DNA of 64,000 nt from Vibrio maritimus (GCA_003263775.1 JYJJ01000002.1:62001-126000), one strand, 5' to 3'. Positions 51,342 through 63,900 are shown, counted from the first letter of the stretch. Program-made: numbers and translations. The notes: a model not told the origin generated them from the sequence alone.

Positions 51342-52205
51342 ATGATAGGTAAAATTTTAGGCGTATTTTTCGGCATGTTGTTTGGCGGACCGTTAGGGGC
51401 GCTGTTTGGCTTGTTTTTGGGGCACCAGTTTGATAAAGCGCGCCGACTCAACCAGTCCGGCTTTGCTCGTGGTGGATTTAATCGCGGTGGGTTTGGTGGA
51501 GCAGACCAAGCGCAGCGCCAAGAAGAGTTTTTAAATGCCGCTTATGCGGTGATGGGACATGTGGCCAAAGCCAAAGGGCAAGTGACACCAGAAGAGATCC
51601 AGCTTGCGACTATCATGATGGATCGCATGAATCTCAACAATGAGCAAAAACGTGCCGCGCAAGAAGCATTTCGAGAAGGAAAATCCGCTGATTTTCCGCT
51701 TGAACGTATACTCGATAAAGTTCGTATCTCCTCTGGTGGTCGTCATGATTTATTGCAGTTCTTCTTAGAGCTTCAAATCTCAGCCGCGTTTGCAGATGGC
51801 AGTATTCACCCGACGGAGCGTGAGGTCTTACATCGTATCGCGCAAGGTTTGGGCTTTTCTTCTCAGCAGCTTGAGCAGCGCCTGCGCATGCAAGAAGCGG
51901 CTTTCCGCTTCCAACAAGGTGGTGGCAACTTTGGTGGTGGTCACTACCAAGGTGGTCAGCAGGGAAGTTGGCAGCAAACAAGCAGTGCTTCGCAGCTTTC
52001 TGATGCTTATGATGTGCTGGGTATTTCTGAGGATGCCGATTCAAAGGCTGTTAAACGTGCCTACAGAAAGCTCATGAATGAACATCACCCAGATAAGCTG
52101 ATGGCGAAAGGTCTGCCGCCAGAGATGATGAATGTGGCGAAAGAGAAGTCGCAAGAGATTCAGAATGCTTACGATCTCATCAAAAAAGTGAAAGGGTTTA
52201 AATAA
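51342..52205 (+). CDS. djlA: Membrane-anchored J-domain co-chaperone DjlA
   Basis: 287-residue DnaK co-chaperone. An N-terminal glycine-rich membrane helix (KILGVFFGMLFGGPLGALFG) is followed by GHQFDKARR, a TerB-like helical domain and a C-terminal J domain with NEHHPDKL (HPD motif). The start ATG 51342 fits the E. coli N-terminus; the in-frame start at 51273 does not. TAATG overlap with the next gene. Confidence 0.93.
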   Translation: MIGKILGVFFGMLFGGPLGALFGLFLGHQFDKARRLNQSGFARGGFNRGGFGGADQAQRQEEFLNAAYAVMGHVAKAKGQVTPEEIQLATIMMDRMNLNNEQKRAAQEAFREGKSADFPLERILDKVRISSGGRHDLLQFFLELQISAAFADGSIHPTEREVLHRIAQGLGFSSQQLEQRLRMQEAAFRFQQGGGNFGGGHYQGGQQGSWQQTSSASQLSDAYDVLGISEDADSKAVKRAYRKLMNEHHPDKLMAKGLPPEMMNVAKEKSQEIQNAYDLIKKVKGFK

Positions 52206-52747
52206 TGTTGACGGACAAGGACGTACTCGACTTCTGGTTTCAAGAACTATCACCAAAGGATTGGTTTTCTGGAGATAAAGCACTGGATGAGGTGATTGCT
52301 CAAAGGTTTGGAGCGCTTCATGAACAAGCGAGACAAGGGGAGCTTTATCATTGGCGCTTAACGCCCGAAGGCAGGCTTGCAGAAGTCATCGTGCTCGATC
52401 AATTCTCTCGAAACCTGTTTAGAGGAACCCCTGAGTCTTTTGCCTCGGATCCTATGGCTCTAGCATTGGCACAAGAAGTAGTCTCGAGTGGTGCTGATGA
52501 GAGGCTAAAACCTGAGCAGCGCACCTTTCTTTACATGCCCTATATGCACAGCGAATCGTTGAAAATACATGAAGAAGCGGTACAACTGTTTAAAAGCAAT
52601 GGAATCGAAAATAACCTAGACTTTGAGTATCGCCACAAAGCGATTATTGAGCGCTTCGGGCGATACCCTCACCGAAATGAGATTTTAGGTAGGGAGTCTA
52701 CCGTAGAAGAGATTGAGTTCTTAAAACAGCCCGGCTCAAGCTTTTAA
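52205..52747 (+). CDS. DUF924 family protein
   Basis: 180-residue protein of the DUF924/YoaI-like helical family, fitting WFSGDKALDEVIAQRFG and VIVLDQFSRNLFRGTP (a conserved motif). The family has a TPR-like fold and no assigned reaction. Coupled to djlA by TAATG, ends 3 bases before the opposite-strand gene's stop. Confidence 0.85.
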   Translation: MLTDKDVLDFWFQELSPKDWFSGDKALDEVIAQRFGALHEQARQGELYHWRLTPEGRLAEVIVLDQFSRNLFRGTPESFASDPMALALAQEVVSSGADERLKPEQRTFLYMPYMHSESLKIHEEAVQLFKSNGIENNLDFEYRHKAIIERFGRYPHRNEILGRESTVEEIEFLKQPGSSF

Positions 52748-52750
52748 CCC

Positions 52751-53530
52751 TTACTTCTTGTTCAAGTCCCAATCGTAATCGTATTTGATCTTGCCATCGA
52801 AATTGGCAAGATCAGGGCGATACTTCGCCATATGCTCCAACGCTCCACCATCTTGCACAAAGTCTGCCTCAAACCATTCATAAATCGACGACAAAGTAAT
52901 GGTATTTCCTGAAATGCTCGCGCCTTTCGATGAATTCACGAATGCATTGGCAGCACTCTCTAACAGCGCTTCCGTGTTGTCAGCGGTAAATGCCTGAGTC
53001 TGCAGATTCGGGCAGCCAAGGCTCGCACAATTGACCGCATAATGCGTTCTTGGATCATTCCAAATCGGGCGTAGTATACGATGCTCAATATCGTTTAAGG
53101 TGAGCACATGCCCGGTAATGGTAATCACCTCCTCTCCCCAAGGACCAAAGCTGAATAAGCCTCCAAGCTTAGTGATGGATTTCACTGGGTACTCATCAAG
53201 GATCAAATCAACCGTGATGGCGTTATAGAGGTTCACCCAGTAGGCGTACTGCTCAGCGCGGCTAAGTTGTCTTGGGTCGATTCGAGCTAAATCATTAATG
53301 TAGGTTTTGAGCGCTTGTTTATCGTTGGGAGAAACGCGGACATAGCGCACAAGGGTATTCTCGCCTTCAGTGACTAAGTATCGGTCCAGAAAGTTCTGCC
53401 ATGCTTGGTGCGAAACACTTTGCGTGTTGCTGTCATTACTTTGATCCCAGTAGGACCAAAGCTCAGATTTTGGTGCCGCGAAAACACTGGTGGAAAACAT
53501 GAGAAAAACCAAAGAGAGAACACGTAGCAT
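52751..53530 (-). CDS. Exported DUF547 domain protein
   Basis: 259 residues: signal peptide MLRVLSLVFLMFSTSVFA followed by DUF547 with EQYAYWVNLYNAITVDLIL, DIEHRILRP, DPRTHYAVNCASLGCPNL and WFEADF. The family has a conserved Cys/His pattern like a cysteine protease fold but no proven enzyme activity. Probably periplasmic. Convergent with the DUF924 gene. Confidence 0.88.
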   Translation of the reverse strand: MLRVLSLVFLMFSTSVFAAPKSELWSYWDQSNDSNTQSVSHQAWQNFLDRYLVTEGENTLVRYVRVSPNDKQALKTYINDLARIDPRQLSRAEQYAYWVNLYNAITVDLILDEYPVKSITKLGGLFSFGPWGEEVITITGHVLTLNDIEHRILRPIWNDPRTHYAVNCASLGCPNLQTQAFTADNTEALLESAANAFVNSSKGASISGNTITLSSIYEWFEADFVQDGGALEHMAKYRPDLANFDGKIKYDYDWDLNKK

Positions 53531-53611
53531 AGCGAATATCCATTCCGTTAAGTGATTAATCCAACAGACCCGACTCTGAGCCGAGTTCTTTCAGTGTAGT
53601 GAAAATCGAGA

Positions 53612-53652
53612 TAAAAAAATCCCAGCCTTGCTAAGAAAGTAGGGCTGGGATT
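53612..53652 (-). terminator. Terminator of the leuABCD operon
   Basis: On the minus strand AATCCCAGCC, 15-base loop, GGCTGGGATT followed by a T run: perfect 10-base stem 28 bases past the leuD stop. Confidence 0.9.
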
Positions 53653-53679
53653 GGATAGTTTAACTAAATCGCTAGCGGA

Positions 53680-54282
53680 TTATTTTAAGAAGCTAGGGAT
53701 CTTAGCTTCATAAGCCGCGATCTTCTCTTCGTGCTGAAGCGTTAGACCGATGTTGTCCAGGCCGTTCAGTAGGCAGTGACGGCGGAATTCATCGATCTCA
53801 AAGCTGTAAGATTGACCATTTGCAGTCACTTTCATCGCTTCTAGATCAACGGTGATCTCAGCACCTTCATTGGCTTCAACATAGCTAAATAGCTCATCAA
53901 CTTCTTGTTCTGTCAGACGAACTGGCACCATCTGGTTATTGATGGAGTTGCCGTAGAAGATGTCTGCGAAACTTGGTGCAATCATTACTTGGATGCCGTA
54001 ATCCGCCAGTGCCCAAGGGGCGTGCTCACGAGATGAACCACAACCGAAGTTTTCGCGAGCAAGCAGAATGCTGGCACCTTGGTAACGTGGCGCGTTCATG
54101 ACAAATTCTGGATTATCTTGTTTGCCCGCATCGTCTAGGAAGCGCCAGTCGTGAAATAGGTGCTGACCAAAACCTGTACGAGTTACCTTTTGCAGGAACT
54201 GTTTAGGGATAATCGCATCGGTATCGACGTTGGCTGCATCAAGAGGGACGACTAAGCCGGTGTGTTGTTTAAATCCTGACAT
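53680..54282 (-). CDS. leuD: 3-isopropylmalate dehydratase small subunit LeuD
   Basis: 200-residue subunit. [12 protein letters not shown] and [19 protein letters not shown], which closes the active site, are conserved. Starts 13 bases after leuC. Confidence 0.96.
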   Translation of the reverse strand: MSGFKQHTGLVVPLDAANVDTDAIIPKQFLQKVTRTGFGQHLFHDWRFLDDAGKQDNPEFVMNAPRYQGASILLARENFGCGSSREHAPWALADYGIQVMIAPSFADIFYGNSINNQMVPVRLTEQEVDELFSYVEANEGAEITVDLEAMKVTANGQSYSFEIDEFRRHCLLNGLDNIGLTLQHEEKIAAYEAKIPSFLK

Positions 54283-54295
54283 GGTATGTTCCTTC

Positions 54296-55696
54296 TTAGT
54301 CTAGCTCTCTGATATCAACGAAATGTCCAGCAATGGCTGCCGCAGCGGCCATCGCAGGGCTTACTAGGTGCGTACGACCATCACGGCCTTGGCGACCTTC
54401 GAAGTTACGGTTACTGGTCGATGCACAGCGCTCTTGTGGACCTAAACGGTCGTTGTTCATCGCAAGACACATAGAGCAGCCCGGTAGGCGCCATTCGAAG
54501 CCTGCATCCTTGAAGATAGCGTCTAGACCTTCCGCTTCAGCTTGAGCTTTAACTTGCTCAGAGCCAGGAACGATCAGCGCTTGAACGTGTGAAGCAACCT
54601 GACGACCTTTGGCAATTTCTGCCGCTGCGCGCATGTCTTCGATGCGAGAGTTAGTACAAGAGCCAACAAAGACCTTGTCTACCTTGTAATCTTTTAGAGA
54701 TTTACCCGCTTCCAGGCCCATGTAAGCCAGCGCTTTTTCTGCTGATGCTTTTTCAACTGGGTCGGCGAAGCTTTCTGGTGCAGGAATTGGCTGATCAACC
54801 GCGATAACTTGACCTGGGTTAGTGCCCCAAGTGACTTGAGGCTTGATGTCAGCACCGTTTAGTGTAACAACCGCATCAAAGGTTGCGTCAGCATCGGTTT
54901 TGAACGTTTTCCAGTATTCAACCGCAGCATCCCATTCAGCACCTTGAGGAGTGAATTTACGGCCTTTTAGGTACTCAAAAGTGGTCTCATCGGGTGCGAT
55001 AAGGCCCGCTTTCGCGCCTAGCTCGATAGCCATGTTACATACCGTCATACGGCCTTCCATTGAAAGGTCAGTGATGGCTTCACCGCAGAACTCAACGACG
55101 TATCCAGTACCGCCAGCGGCTGTTGTTTCGCCGATGATCGCGAGAACGATGTCTTTTGCCGTCACGCCAGGTGCGACTTTACCCTGAACTTCGATTTTCA
55201 TGGTTTTGGCGCGAGACTGTTTAAGAGTTTGCGTCGCTAGAACGTGCTCAACCTCTGAGGTACCGATGCCGAAGGCTAGTGAGCCAAATGCACCGTGAGT
55301 CGCGGTATGAGAGTCACCACATACGATCGTCATCGCTGGCAGTGTAATGCCCAGCTCTGGGCCCATTACGTGCACGATGCCTTGGTATTTGTGGTTGATG
55401 TCATAAAGCGTTACACCAAACTCTTCACAGTTTTTCGATAGCGTTTCCATTTGGATACGTGCCATCTCACCTGAGGCGTTGATGTCTTTAGTCGTGGTTG
55501 ACACGTTGTGGTCCATAGTGGCAAATGTTTTGCCTACTTGGCGCACTTTACGGCCTTTTTCACGCAGGCCATCGAAAGCCTGTGGTGAAGTCACTTCGTG
55601 AACCAAGTGACGGTCGATATAAAGGATTGGGTTTTCACCCTCAGCTTCGACGGCGATATGAGCGTCGTAGACTTTTTCGTATAGAGTTTTAGACAT
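54296..55696 (-). CDS. leuC: 3-isopropylmalate dehydratase large subunit LeuC
   Basis: 466-residue aconitase-type enzyme. [4Fe-4S] cysteines are in GSCTNSR and [23 protein letters not shown] is the substrate loop. With LeuD it isomerises 2- to 3-isopropylmalate. Confidence 0.96.
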   Translation of the reverse strand: MSKTLYEKVYDAHIAVEAEGENPILYIDRHLVHEVTSPQAFDGLREKGRKVRQVGKTFATMDHNVSTTTKDINASGEMARIQMETLSKNCEEFGVTLYDINHKYQGIVHVMGPELGITLPAMTIVCGDSHTATHGAFGSLAFGIGTSEVEHVLATQTLKQSRAKTMKIEVQGKVAPGVTAKDIVLAIIGETTAAGGTGYVVEFCGEAITDLSMEGRMTVCNMAIELGAKAGLIAPDETTFEYLKGRKFTPQGAEWDAAVEYWKTFKTDADATFDAVVTLNGADIKPQVTWGTNPGQVIAVDQPIPAPESFADPVEKASAEKALAYMGLEAGKSLKDYKVDKVFVGSCTNSRIEDMRAAAEIAKGRQVASHVQALIVPGSEQVKAQAEAEGLDAIFKDAGFEWRLPGCSMCLAMNNDRLGPQERCASTSNRNFEGRQGRDGRTHLVSPAMAAAAAIAGHFVDIRELD

Positions 55697-55714
55697 TGCT
55701 TAATTCCTTGCTTC

Positions 55715-55746
55715 CCCTAGCCGAGTTGAACGGCCGTCGGCTAGGG
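55715..55746 (-). other. Hairpin between leuB and leuC
   Basis: CCCTAGCCGA, 12-base loop, TCGGCTAGGG: perfect 10-base stem in the 61-base gap, just upstream of the leuC ribosome site. No T run, so more likely an mRNA stability or translation element than a terminator. Confidence 0.6.
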
Positions 55747-55757
55747 CAGTGTTTTAA

Positions 55758-56876
<1,119 letters not shown>

Positions 56877-56926
56877 TTATATTTTTATGTTGACTCGTTT
56901 TTCACGAGCCAACGAATTTTCTTTCT

Positions 56927-56968
56927 AGGACCAAGGACCAAGGACCAAGGACCAAGGACCAAGGACCA
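56927..56968. repeat. Heptanucleotide tandem repeat, six perfect copies
   Basis: AGGACCA repeated six times without change, in the gap between leuA and leuB. Seen from the operon strand it reads TGGTCCT. The count is likely variable between strains. Confidence 0.95.
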
Positions 56969-56971
56969 TCT

Positions 56972-58518
56972 TTATACCGTTTCAGCCTTGCTCTGCTTCA
57001 TCACTTCGATTTGATCCGCACGATGAATACTATTGATAACATGAAGTAGTGCCTGACCTGAAGCCTCAACGATGTCGGTTGAGACACCCGTACCGTGATA
57101 TTTGCGACCTTTGTAGTTCGCGATGATATCCGCTTGACCTAAGCCATCTTCACCTTCGCCTTTCGCCGTCAAATCAAACTTGTCCAGCACAATGTCATAG
57201 CCCGTTACGCGATAGATACATTGGTAAAGCGCATCAACCGGACCGTTACCCACAGCCGCTTCGCATTTCTCTTCATCACCGCATTGGATCTTGATGCTAG
57301 TGGTTGCCATGATGCTGCCTGATTGCACGCTCAAGTAGTTCAACTTAAAGAAGTCGTCTTCTTCACGCAAGTTAGCAAAGTGCATTAATGCTTCTAGGTC
57401 GTAGTCGAATACTTGACCTTTACGATCCGCAAGTTTCAAGAAGTCTTGATACAGGGTATCTAGGTTGTACTCATGCTCGCTGTAACCCATTGAATCCATA
57501 TGGCTCTTAACGGCAGCGCGACCAGAGCGGCTGGTTAGGTTCAACGCTTTGTTTTTCAGACCAATAGACTCAGGAGTCATGATCTCGTAAGTATTTTTAT
57601 TCTTTAGCATGCCATCTTGGTGGATGCCTGAAGAGTGACTGAACGCGTTGGCACCAACAATCGCCTTGTTGTCTTGAATCGGCATATTACATAGCTGAGA
57701 CACTAGCTTACTGGTGCGGTGGATCTCTTGGTGCTGAAGACCGGTGTGAACGCCTAAGAACTCTTGACGCGTTTTGATGATCATCGCAATTTCTTCTAAT
57801 GAGCAGTTACCCGCACGCTCACCGATACCGTTGATGGTCCCTTCGATTTGTCGAGCACCAGCTTGTACAGCTGCGATGGAGTTTGCCACTGACATACCCA
57901 AGTCATCGTGACAGTGCACAGAGATGATGGCTTTGTCGATGTTTGGTACGCGATTGAAAAGAGTCTGGATGATGCCACCGAACTCGTTCGGCACGGTGTA
58001 GCCTACTGTATCAGGGATGTTGATGGTACGAGCGCCAGCATCGATAGCGGCTTCTACCATACGACATAGGTTGTCGATAGGGGTACGACCAGCATCTTCA
58101 CATGAGAACTCGACGTCATCGGTGTAGTTTCGAGCGTGCTTAACTGCTTTTACGCCCATCTCAACCACGTCGTCGTAACTGCGGCGTAACTTATCTTGAA
58201 CGTGTACCGTTGATGTTGAAATGAAGGTATGGATACGGAAGCATCCGCCACTTTCAACGCTTCGGCCGCAGCATCGATGTCTTTCGCTACCGCTCGAGAT
58301 AGAGCACATACACGGCTGTTTTTGATGTGTTTTGCGATGGTCTGTACCGATTCAAAATCACCTGGAGAGGAGATAGGGAAACCAGCTTCGATAACATCAA
58401 CACCTAGACGCTCGAGCGCGTAAGCAATTTGCAGCTTCTCTTTCACTGTTAGACTTGCTGAAAGTGCTTGTTCGCCGTCACGCAATGTGGTGTCGAATAT
58501 AATCACCTGATCGTTCAT
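56972..58518 (-). CDS. leuA: 2-isopropylmalate synthase LeuA, one apparent frameshift
   Basis: First enzyme of leucine synthesis, feedback-inhibited by leucine. [18 protein letters not shown] (metal and substrate), [42 protein letters not shown] and the C-terminal regulatory domain are present. The frame breaks at 58239-58240: GCTTCCGTATC should be GCTTTCCGTATC, restoring [15 protein letters not shown]. Restored length 515 residues against 523 in E. coli. Confidence 0.94.
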
Positions 58519-58570
58519 ATTTGCTTCCTCTTTATCCAGGTTAATCGTTTACGTCCAGTTCAATCGATAT

Positions 58571-58602
58571 AAAAAAACCCGCTTGTGTAAGCGGGTTTTT
58601 GG
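58571..58602 (-). terminator. leu operon attenuator terminator
   Basis: AAAAACCCGCTT, loop ACAC, AAGCGGGTTTTT: strong stem and T run in the leuA leader, after the leader peptide and before leuA, at the position expected for leucine attenuation. Confidence 0.9.
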
Positions 58603-58633
58603 AATTCTTTATGTGGTGTTTTTCGTCCACAAC

Positions 58634-58696
58634 CTACCCGCGCGATGTTTTCACGATAAGGAGGAGGTTCAGGAGTAGAGAAAAACGTAATGACAC
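58634..58696 (-). CDS. leuL: leu operon leader peptide LeuL
   Basis: A 20-residue frame starting GTG at 58696 (MSLRFSLLLNLLLIVKTSRG) contains seven leucines, six of them in the block LLLNLLL, and stops 34 bases before the attenuator stem. GGAA lies about 9 bases before the GTG. An earlier in-frame GTG at 58711 is possible. The leucine run, place and distance are those of leuL leaders, in which ribosome stalling at Leu codons prevents the terminator from folding. Confidence 0.82.
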   Translation of the reverse strand: MSLRFSLLLNLLLIVKTSRG

Positions 58697-58728
58697 TGTT
58701 ATGCGTTCCACAAAAATAAGTTACAAGA

Positions 58729-58757
58729 TTAGTACCGCACTCAGCTTCATGCGTCAA
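58729..58757 (-). promoter_or_regulatory. leu operon promoter
   Basis: On the minus strand TTGACG, 17-base spacer, TACTAA: near-consensus sigma-70 promoter about 33 bases before the leuL start. Confidence 0.85.
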
Positions 58758-58835
58758 GGGTTAATCTGAATTTTTATGGATATCGGAGCAGTTCGCTGTT
58801 TATTGTAAGTGGGGGGAGGGAATCGCTAACTCATA

Positions 58836-58853
58836 ATTAATCATCTGATTAAT
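58836..58853. promoter_or_regulatory. TetR-type operator 1
   Basis: ATTAATC-ATCT-GATTAAT, perfect 7-base arms (8 with the inner A/T pair). Same arms as operator 2, with centres about 65 bases apart. It lies between the leu promoter and the tetR gene. Confidence 0.65.
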
Positions 58854-58900
58854 ATTTGATGAATTTAACTGTTCGCGGATTGAACAAGCTTTACTCTACA

Positions 58901-58917
58901 ATTAATCGATGATTAAT
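58901..58917. promoter_or_regulatory. TetR-type operator 2
   Basis: ATTAATC-GAT-GATTAAT, perfect 7-base arms, ending 16 bases before the tetR start and touching a TACAAT -10-like box at 58897-58902. Position fits autorepression. Confidence 0.7.
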
Positions 58918-58933
58918 AAAAGCAAGGATTGGT

Positions 58934-59583
58934 ATGACGAACGCGACAGAGACCACACGTACAGTTGGTCGCCCCAAAGAGCGCACGGATGCTAGGCACA
59001 AGCTGCTTACTCATGCTAGAGACCTATTTGTTGTGATGCCGTATGACAAAGTCTCAACACGTCTTATCGCGCAAAAGGCGGGCGTTAATATCGCATGATT
59101 CGCTACTACTTTGGTAACAAAGAAGGTCTATTTGAGACCATGGTGCGAGAAACCTTGCAGCCAATGAAGAACAAAATGGAATCGCTGATGAAAAATGGCG
59201 ATTACGGCAATCTCACTGACTTCATGCGTACTTATTATTTTGAAATGAATAAAGTACCACAGTTTCCACGTTTGATGTCTCAGGTGATGCACATGCCTCC
59301 GTCAGCCACGCAGCGTCGCTTGTTTGAAAAGGTGTTTGCAGACCTTGGTCGTCCAGATCAAGATTTAATGTTTAACAAGATGTCAGAGCTTGGATTGTTG
59401 CGTGAAGGGCTGAGCCCACGCATGTGCAAAATCTCACTCATTAGCCTAATGGTGTTTCCATTTGTTGCACCGCCTGCTCTTTTGAGTTTGCATGGCATTG
59501 AAGTCAATGAAGAATTTTTAAACGAACTCCTCGAACATAACATCGCCTTGCTTAAGCGTGGGTTGTTGCGTGACCCATCCTAA
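58934..59583 (+). CDS. TetR/AcrR family regulator of the RND efflux operon, one apparent frameshift
   Basis: The N-terminal helix-turn-helix (LLTHARDLFVVMPYDKVSTRLIAQKAGVNIAMIRYYFG) is split at 59095: GCATGATT should read GCAATGATT. Start ATG 58934 (MTNATETTRTVGRPKERTDA). Restored length is 216 residues. The C-terminal ligand domain is not assigned. It precedes and is co-oriented with the efflux genes; two matching palindromes upstream are its likely operators. Inference: ligand-released repressor of the pump. Confidence 0.87.
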
Positions 59584-59601
59584 TTAAAAGAATATATCTA
59601 T

Positions 59602-60920
59602 ATGAAGTCTATGAATAAAAAATTCCTTTTCTTTCCTGCTTTTGCAGTAGGTGTCGTGGCTTTAATCGCCGCAGTTAACCTGCGTCCAGATGTGCCAACC
59701 AAACCTGCTGGCGATCGTTCACGTGTGGTGGATATCATGCCGCTACAGCCTCAGATGTCAGCCCCAGTGGCGATTGGTTTTGGTCGCGCAGAACCAAAAG
59801 TTCAATGGCAAGCCATAGCAGAGGTAACCGGGGCGGTTATCTATAAACACCCCAATCTTGAGAAAGGCACAGTGATAGCAGCGGGCACAGAAATTCTCCG
59901 CATTGATCCTTTAGATTATGAGCTCAAGCTATCTCAAGCCATTGCCGATCTGAAATCGAGCCAAACCCAACTGGCGCGCTCGATCAAGAAGAGACTAACT
60001 TAAAGCAGACTCTGTCGATTGAGATGAATCGTTTGAAACTGGCGGAAAACGAGTATCAGCGCCGTGTGGACCTAAATAAGCGCGGGCTTACTTCACAGTC
60101 TGATGTTGATACTCAGCAGCAAAATATGCTTTCACAGAAGAAGTTAGTCCAAGAGATTGAAAACCAACTGGCGTTGATGCCAGATGAGCGTGGTGTATCT
60201 GAAGCGCTAGTTAAAGTAAATCAAGCGAAAGCCGATGAAGCACAGCGTTCGCTAGAGAAAACCCGCATCACGCTGCCGATGACGATGCGTATCTCAGAGG
60301 TTGATGCTGAAATCAATCAGGTGGTCAACTTACAACAAACCATGGTCACCGCGCACCTTAATGATGTTATGGAAGTAGAAGCTCAGTTGTCGATCCATGA
60401 CCTACAACTGCTTTCAGACACGCTCTCATGGGATGAAAATCAAGCAGAGCGCGGCGAGCTCGATAAACTGCAAGCGACAGTAGAATTAAGTAGTGGCAAT
60501 CTAACCGCGACTTGGCCAGCAAAAGTTGCTCGCGTTAGTGAAACGGTTGATGCCAACCAAGCCACTGCTGGAGTGATCCTTGAGGTTTCTCAGCTACCAA
60601 GCAGCAACGGCTTAGCAGGCACACCAGTGTTGGTTAATGGCATGTTTGTGAAGGCGACAATTGAAGGGCAAAAACAGCAATCTTGGTCTGTTCCTGAGCG
60701 TGCTTTGCATGGCGACAAGATCTACTTGATGAACGCCGAAAATCGATTGGAAATGCGTGATGTGAATATCGAATATCGCCGCGATAACCAAGTGATCATT
60801 TCTGGTGATCTCGGAGCGGGTGAGAAAGTGATCCTCAACGACATCTTGCCTGCCATTGAAGGGATGCTACTGCGCGATAGTCAAAGTGATGATGACAACG
60901 CTGGAGAGGTCACCCAATGA
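59602..60920 (+). CDS. RND efflux periplasmic adaptor (membrane fusion protein), one apparent frameshift
   Basis: HlyD/AcrA-type adaptor. An N-terminal membrane or signal segment (FLFFPAFAVGVVALIAAV), a lipoyl/barrel-sandwich region (AEVTGAVIYKHPNLEKGTVIAAGTEILRIDP), a helical hairpin and a beta-barrel part. The frame breaks near 59979: CGCTCGATC should read CGCCTCGATC, restoring LARLDQEETNLKQTLSIEMN. Restored length 439 residues. Overlaps the pump gene by ATGA. Confidence 0.88.
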
Positions 60921-63900
60921 TTCGATTTTTCTCCAAACACCCAACGGCGGCGAACCTGCTGATGTTGGCGCTGCTGATACTGGGTATCAGCTCGTTGTCG
61001 ACCATCAAGCGAGAAACTTTTCCTGAATTTGATCCTCCTTACATCATGGCTGCGATCACTTATCCAGGAGCGTCTCCGCAAGAAGTGGAAGAGAGCTTGT
61101 GCGTACGTATGGAAGATGCCGTTGACGGCCTTTCGAACATCGTCGAGACCAAGTGTGAAGCGATTGAAGGCTCGGCAAGACTGACCCTCAAGCTTGATGA
61201 GAAAGCTGACATCGGCCGAATGCTGGTGGATGTTCAAACCCAGATCAACGCGATTAACGATTTCCCAGATGAGATTGAATCACCTGTCGTACAAGAACTG
61301 GATTGGAACGAACCGGTTGTCGATGTGGCGATTACCGCCGAGACCAGTTGGCCAGAGCTAAAAGCCTATGCGGAACAGCTAAAGCGCACGCTTAAGCTCG
61401 ACTACGGGGTCTCGCTCGTTGATGTCAGTGGCTTTTCCGATCACCAATACCGCGTAGAGCTGAATACTCAAATCATGCGTCAGCTTGGGTTAAGTATCGG
61501 TGATATTGCCACCCAGATCGGCAATCAAAACATTAAGCTGCCAAGCGGTAATGTCGAAACGGAAGATAAGAACTTTCTGATTCGCTTTGATGAGAGACGT
61601 ATTACCCCTCAAGAGTTAGAGTCGATCGTTGTCGGTTCTAGCCCAAGTGGTGCGTTAATTCGTCTCAAAGATGTCGCAACCATTACCGACCGATTCGAAT
61701 TGGATGAGCAAAAAGTCCTGTTTAACGGCAAGCCTTCTGCTGTGCTTAAAATCAGTAAGAATAAAGAAGACGACGCGCTACGCGTGAAAGAGAAGGTGAC
61801 GGAGTTTGTTGAAGCTCAGCGCCTAATTGCCCCTGAAGGGGTCACGCTTGAGATGACCAATGATATGTCATCCATACTGTGGGACCGTCTGACCATGATG
61901 GTGAAAAACGGCTGGCAAGGTATCTTGTTGGTGTTTGCAACTATGTGGCTGTTCTTTAGTTTCCGTTATTCATTCTGGGTAGCTGCGGGCTTGCCGGTGG
62001 CATTTCTTGGTGGACTGTTCTTGATGGCGAACCTCGGGCTCTCTATCAACATCATGTCTCTGGTGGGGCTGCTAATGGCGATTGGTATCATGATGGATGA
62101 TGCTATCGTGATCGCAGAGTCGATACAGGCGCACCTAGATCGTGGGCAGAAAATTGATGATGCGGTGATAAACGGCGTTAAGAAGGTGCTTCCTGGTGTT
62201 ATTTCATCTTTCTTAACCACCATATGTATCTTTGGTAGTTTGCTGTTCTTGCAAGGGGAGATGGGCGCGGTACTTAGAGCAGTACCTCAGGTGCTGATAC
62301 TTGTCTTATCCTTGAGTCTAGTTGAAGCCTTCTTGATTCTGCCAAATCACTTGTCTCACTCGTTGCACAAGCACAACCGTGAAAAACAGCCTTTGAAGTT
62401 TAAACGTGTGCTGCTGGAGCGCTTTGAACACTTTAGAAATACCACGCTAGTGAATGCGGTAGATAAAGTCGTCTCTTATCGCTACGCCTTCATGGGCAGT
62501 GTGTTCGCAGCGTTGCTTATCTCGGTCAGTCTACTGGCTGGTGGTGTGGTGAAGTTCAATCCATTCCCAGCACTGGATGGTGACATTGCCGAAGCACGTA
62601 TTATTCTGCCGCCGGGGCATCTTTGTCTCAGACCGAGCGAGTGGTCGATAAAATCGTCCTATCCGCTGAAAAGCTTAATAAGCAGTGGAGTGAAGAGGTG
62701 GAAGGTGGTGAAGCTTGGTGAAACAGATCACCAGCCAGTTCAACACTAACCGAGATGCCAACGAGTCCGGTCCTCATATCGCTACGGTTAGACTGGATCT
62801 GCTGAGTGCAGAGATCCGTAACACACTCATCGATGAGTTTATTGATGCTTGGCGCGAAGATGTAGGTGAGCTTGCTGACCCAATCTCCATGGTGTTCAAG
62901 CAGCCAACAATGGGGCCGGGTGGCCGTGCGATTGAGGTGCGTATTGCACATGACGACCTGGACATGCTGAAAGCTGCGTCGGTGGAGATCCAACAATACC
63001 TGAATGAATTTGATGGTGTGAGCGGCGTGCTCGATGACATGCGCCTCGGTAAAGAAGAGATTTTAGTCAAACTGCGTCCTGGTGCTGAAAGCTTTGGGGT
63101 CAACGGTCAGATGATCGCAAGTCAGTTGCGTGCGGCCTTCTTTGGTCAAACCGCCGATGAGATCCAAGTCGGTGTTGAGAACATCAAGATTGAAGTGAAA
63201 CTCGACAAGCAAGATATCGGTGACATTCAGCAGCTATCGAACTTCCCGATTTTCTTAGCAGACGGCTCGCAAGTACCGTTGGCATCCGTCGCGACGCTCG
63301 ATTTTCAGCGTAACTATGTTCGTATTCAACGTGTTAACGGCCTAAGAACGGTCAGCGTATTTGGTGATGTTGATACCAGCAAAGCGAGCTCAACCGATAT
63401 CATTAGGCAGTTCCAAACCGAAGAAGTCGCTAAGCTGCAACAAGAGTACCCGGGACTGCGTTTTGACTTTGAGGGGGAAACCAAAGACAGCGCAGAAACG
63501 GGCGCATCGATGGCTAAAGGGTTTTTGCTCGGGCTATTTGGCGTCTTCACCATTCTTAGCTACCAGTTCAGAAGCTACCTAGAGCCGTTTGTGGTGATGC
63601 TGGCAATACCGCTTGCCTTTATCGGCGTGGTTTGGGGGCACTTGCTACTTGGCACTCGATGAGTATGCCAAGTATTATGGGCTTTGTGTCTTTGGCGGGG
63701 ATTGTTGTCAACGATTCTATCTTGCTGGTGCAGTACATACGTCACCACGTTGATGAAGGTGACTCCGTGCATGACTCTGTGGTGAAAGCGAGTCGTGAGC
63801 GCTTCAGAGCTGTGTTCTTAACATCGATGACCACTGCTGCGGGTTTGCTGCCATTGCTTACCGAGACCAGCCTTCAGGCTCAGGTTATTCAGCCTCTGGT

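Noticed and set aside
58560..58757. Open frame of 65 codons over the leu leader
   Set aside because: It runs through the attenuator and the promoter -35; the leader peptide in another frame explains the region better.
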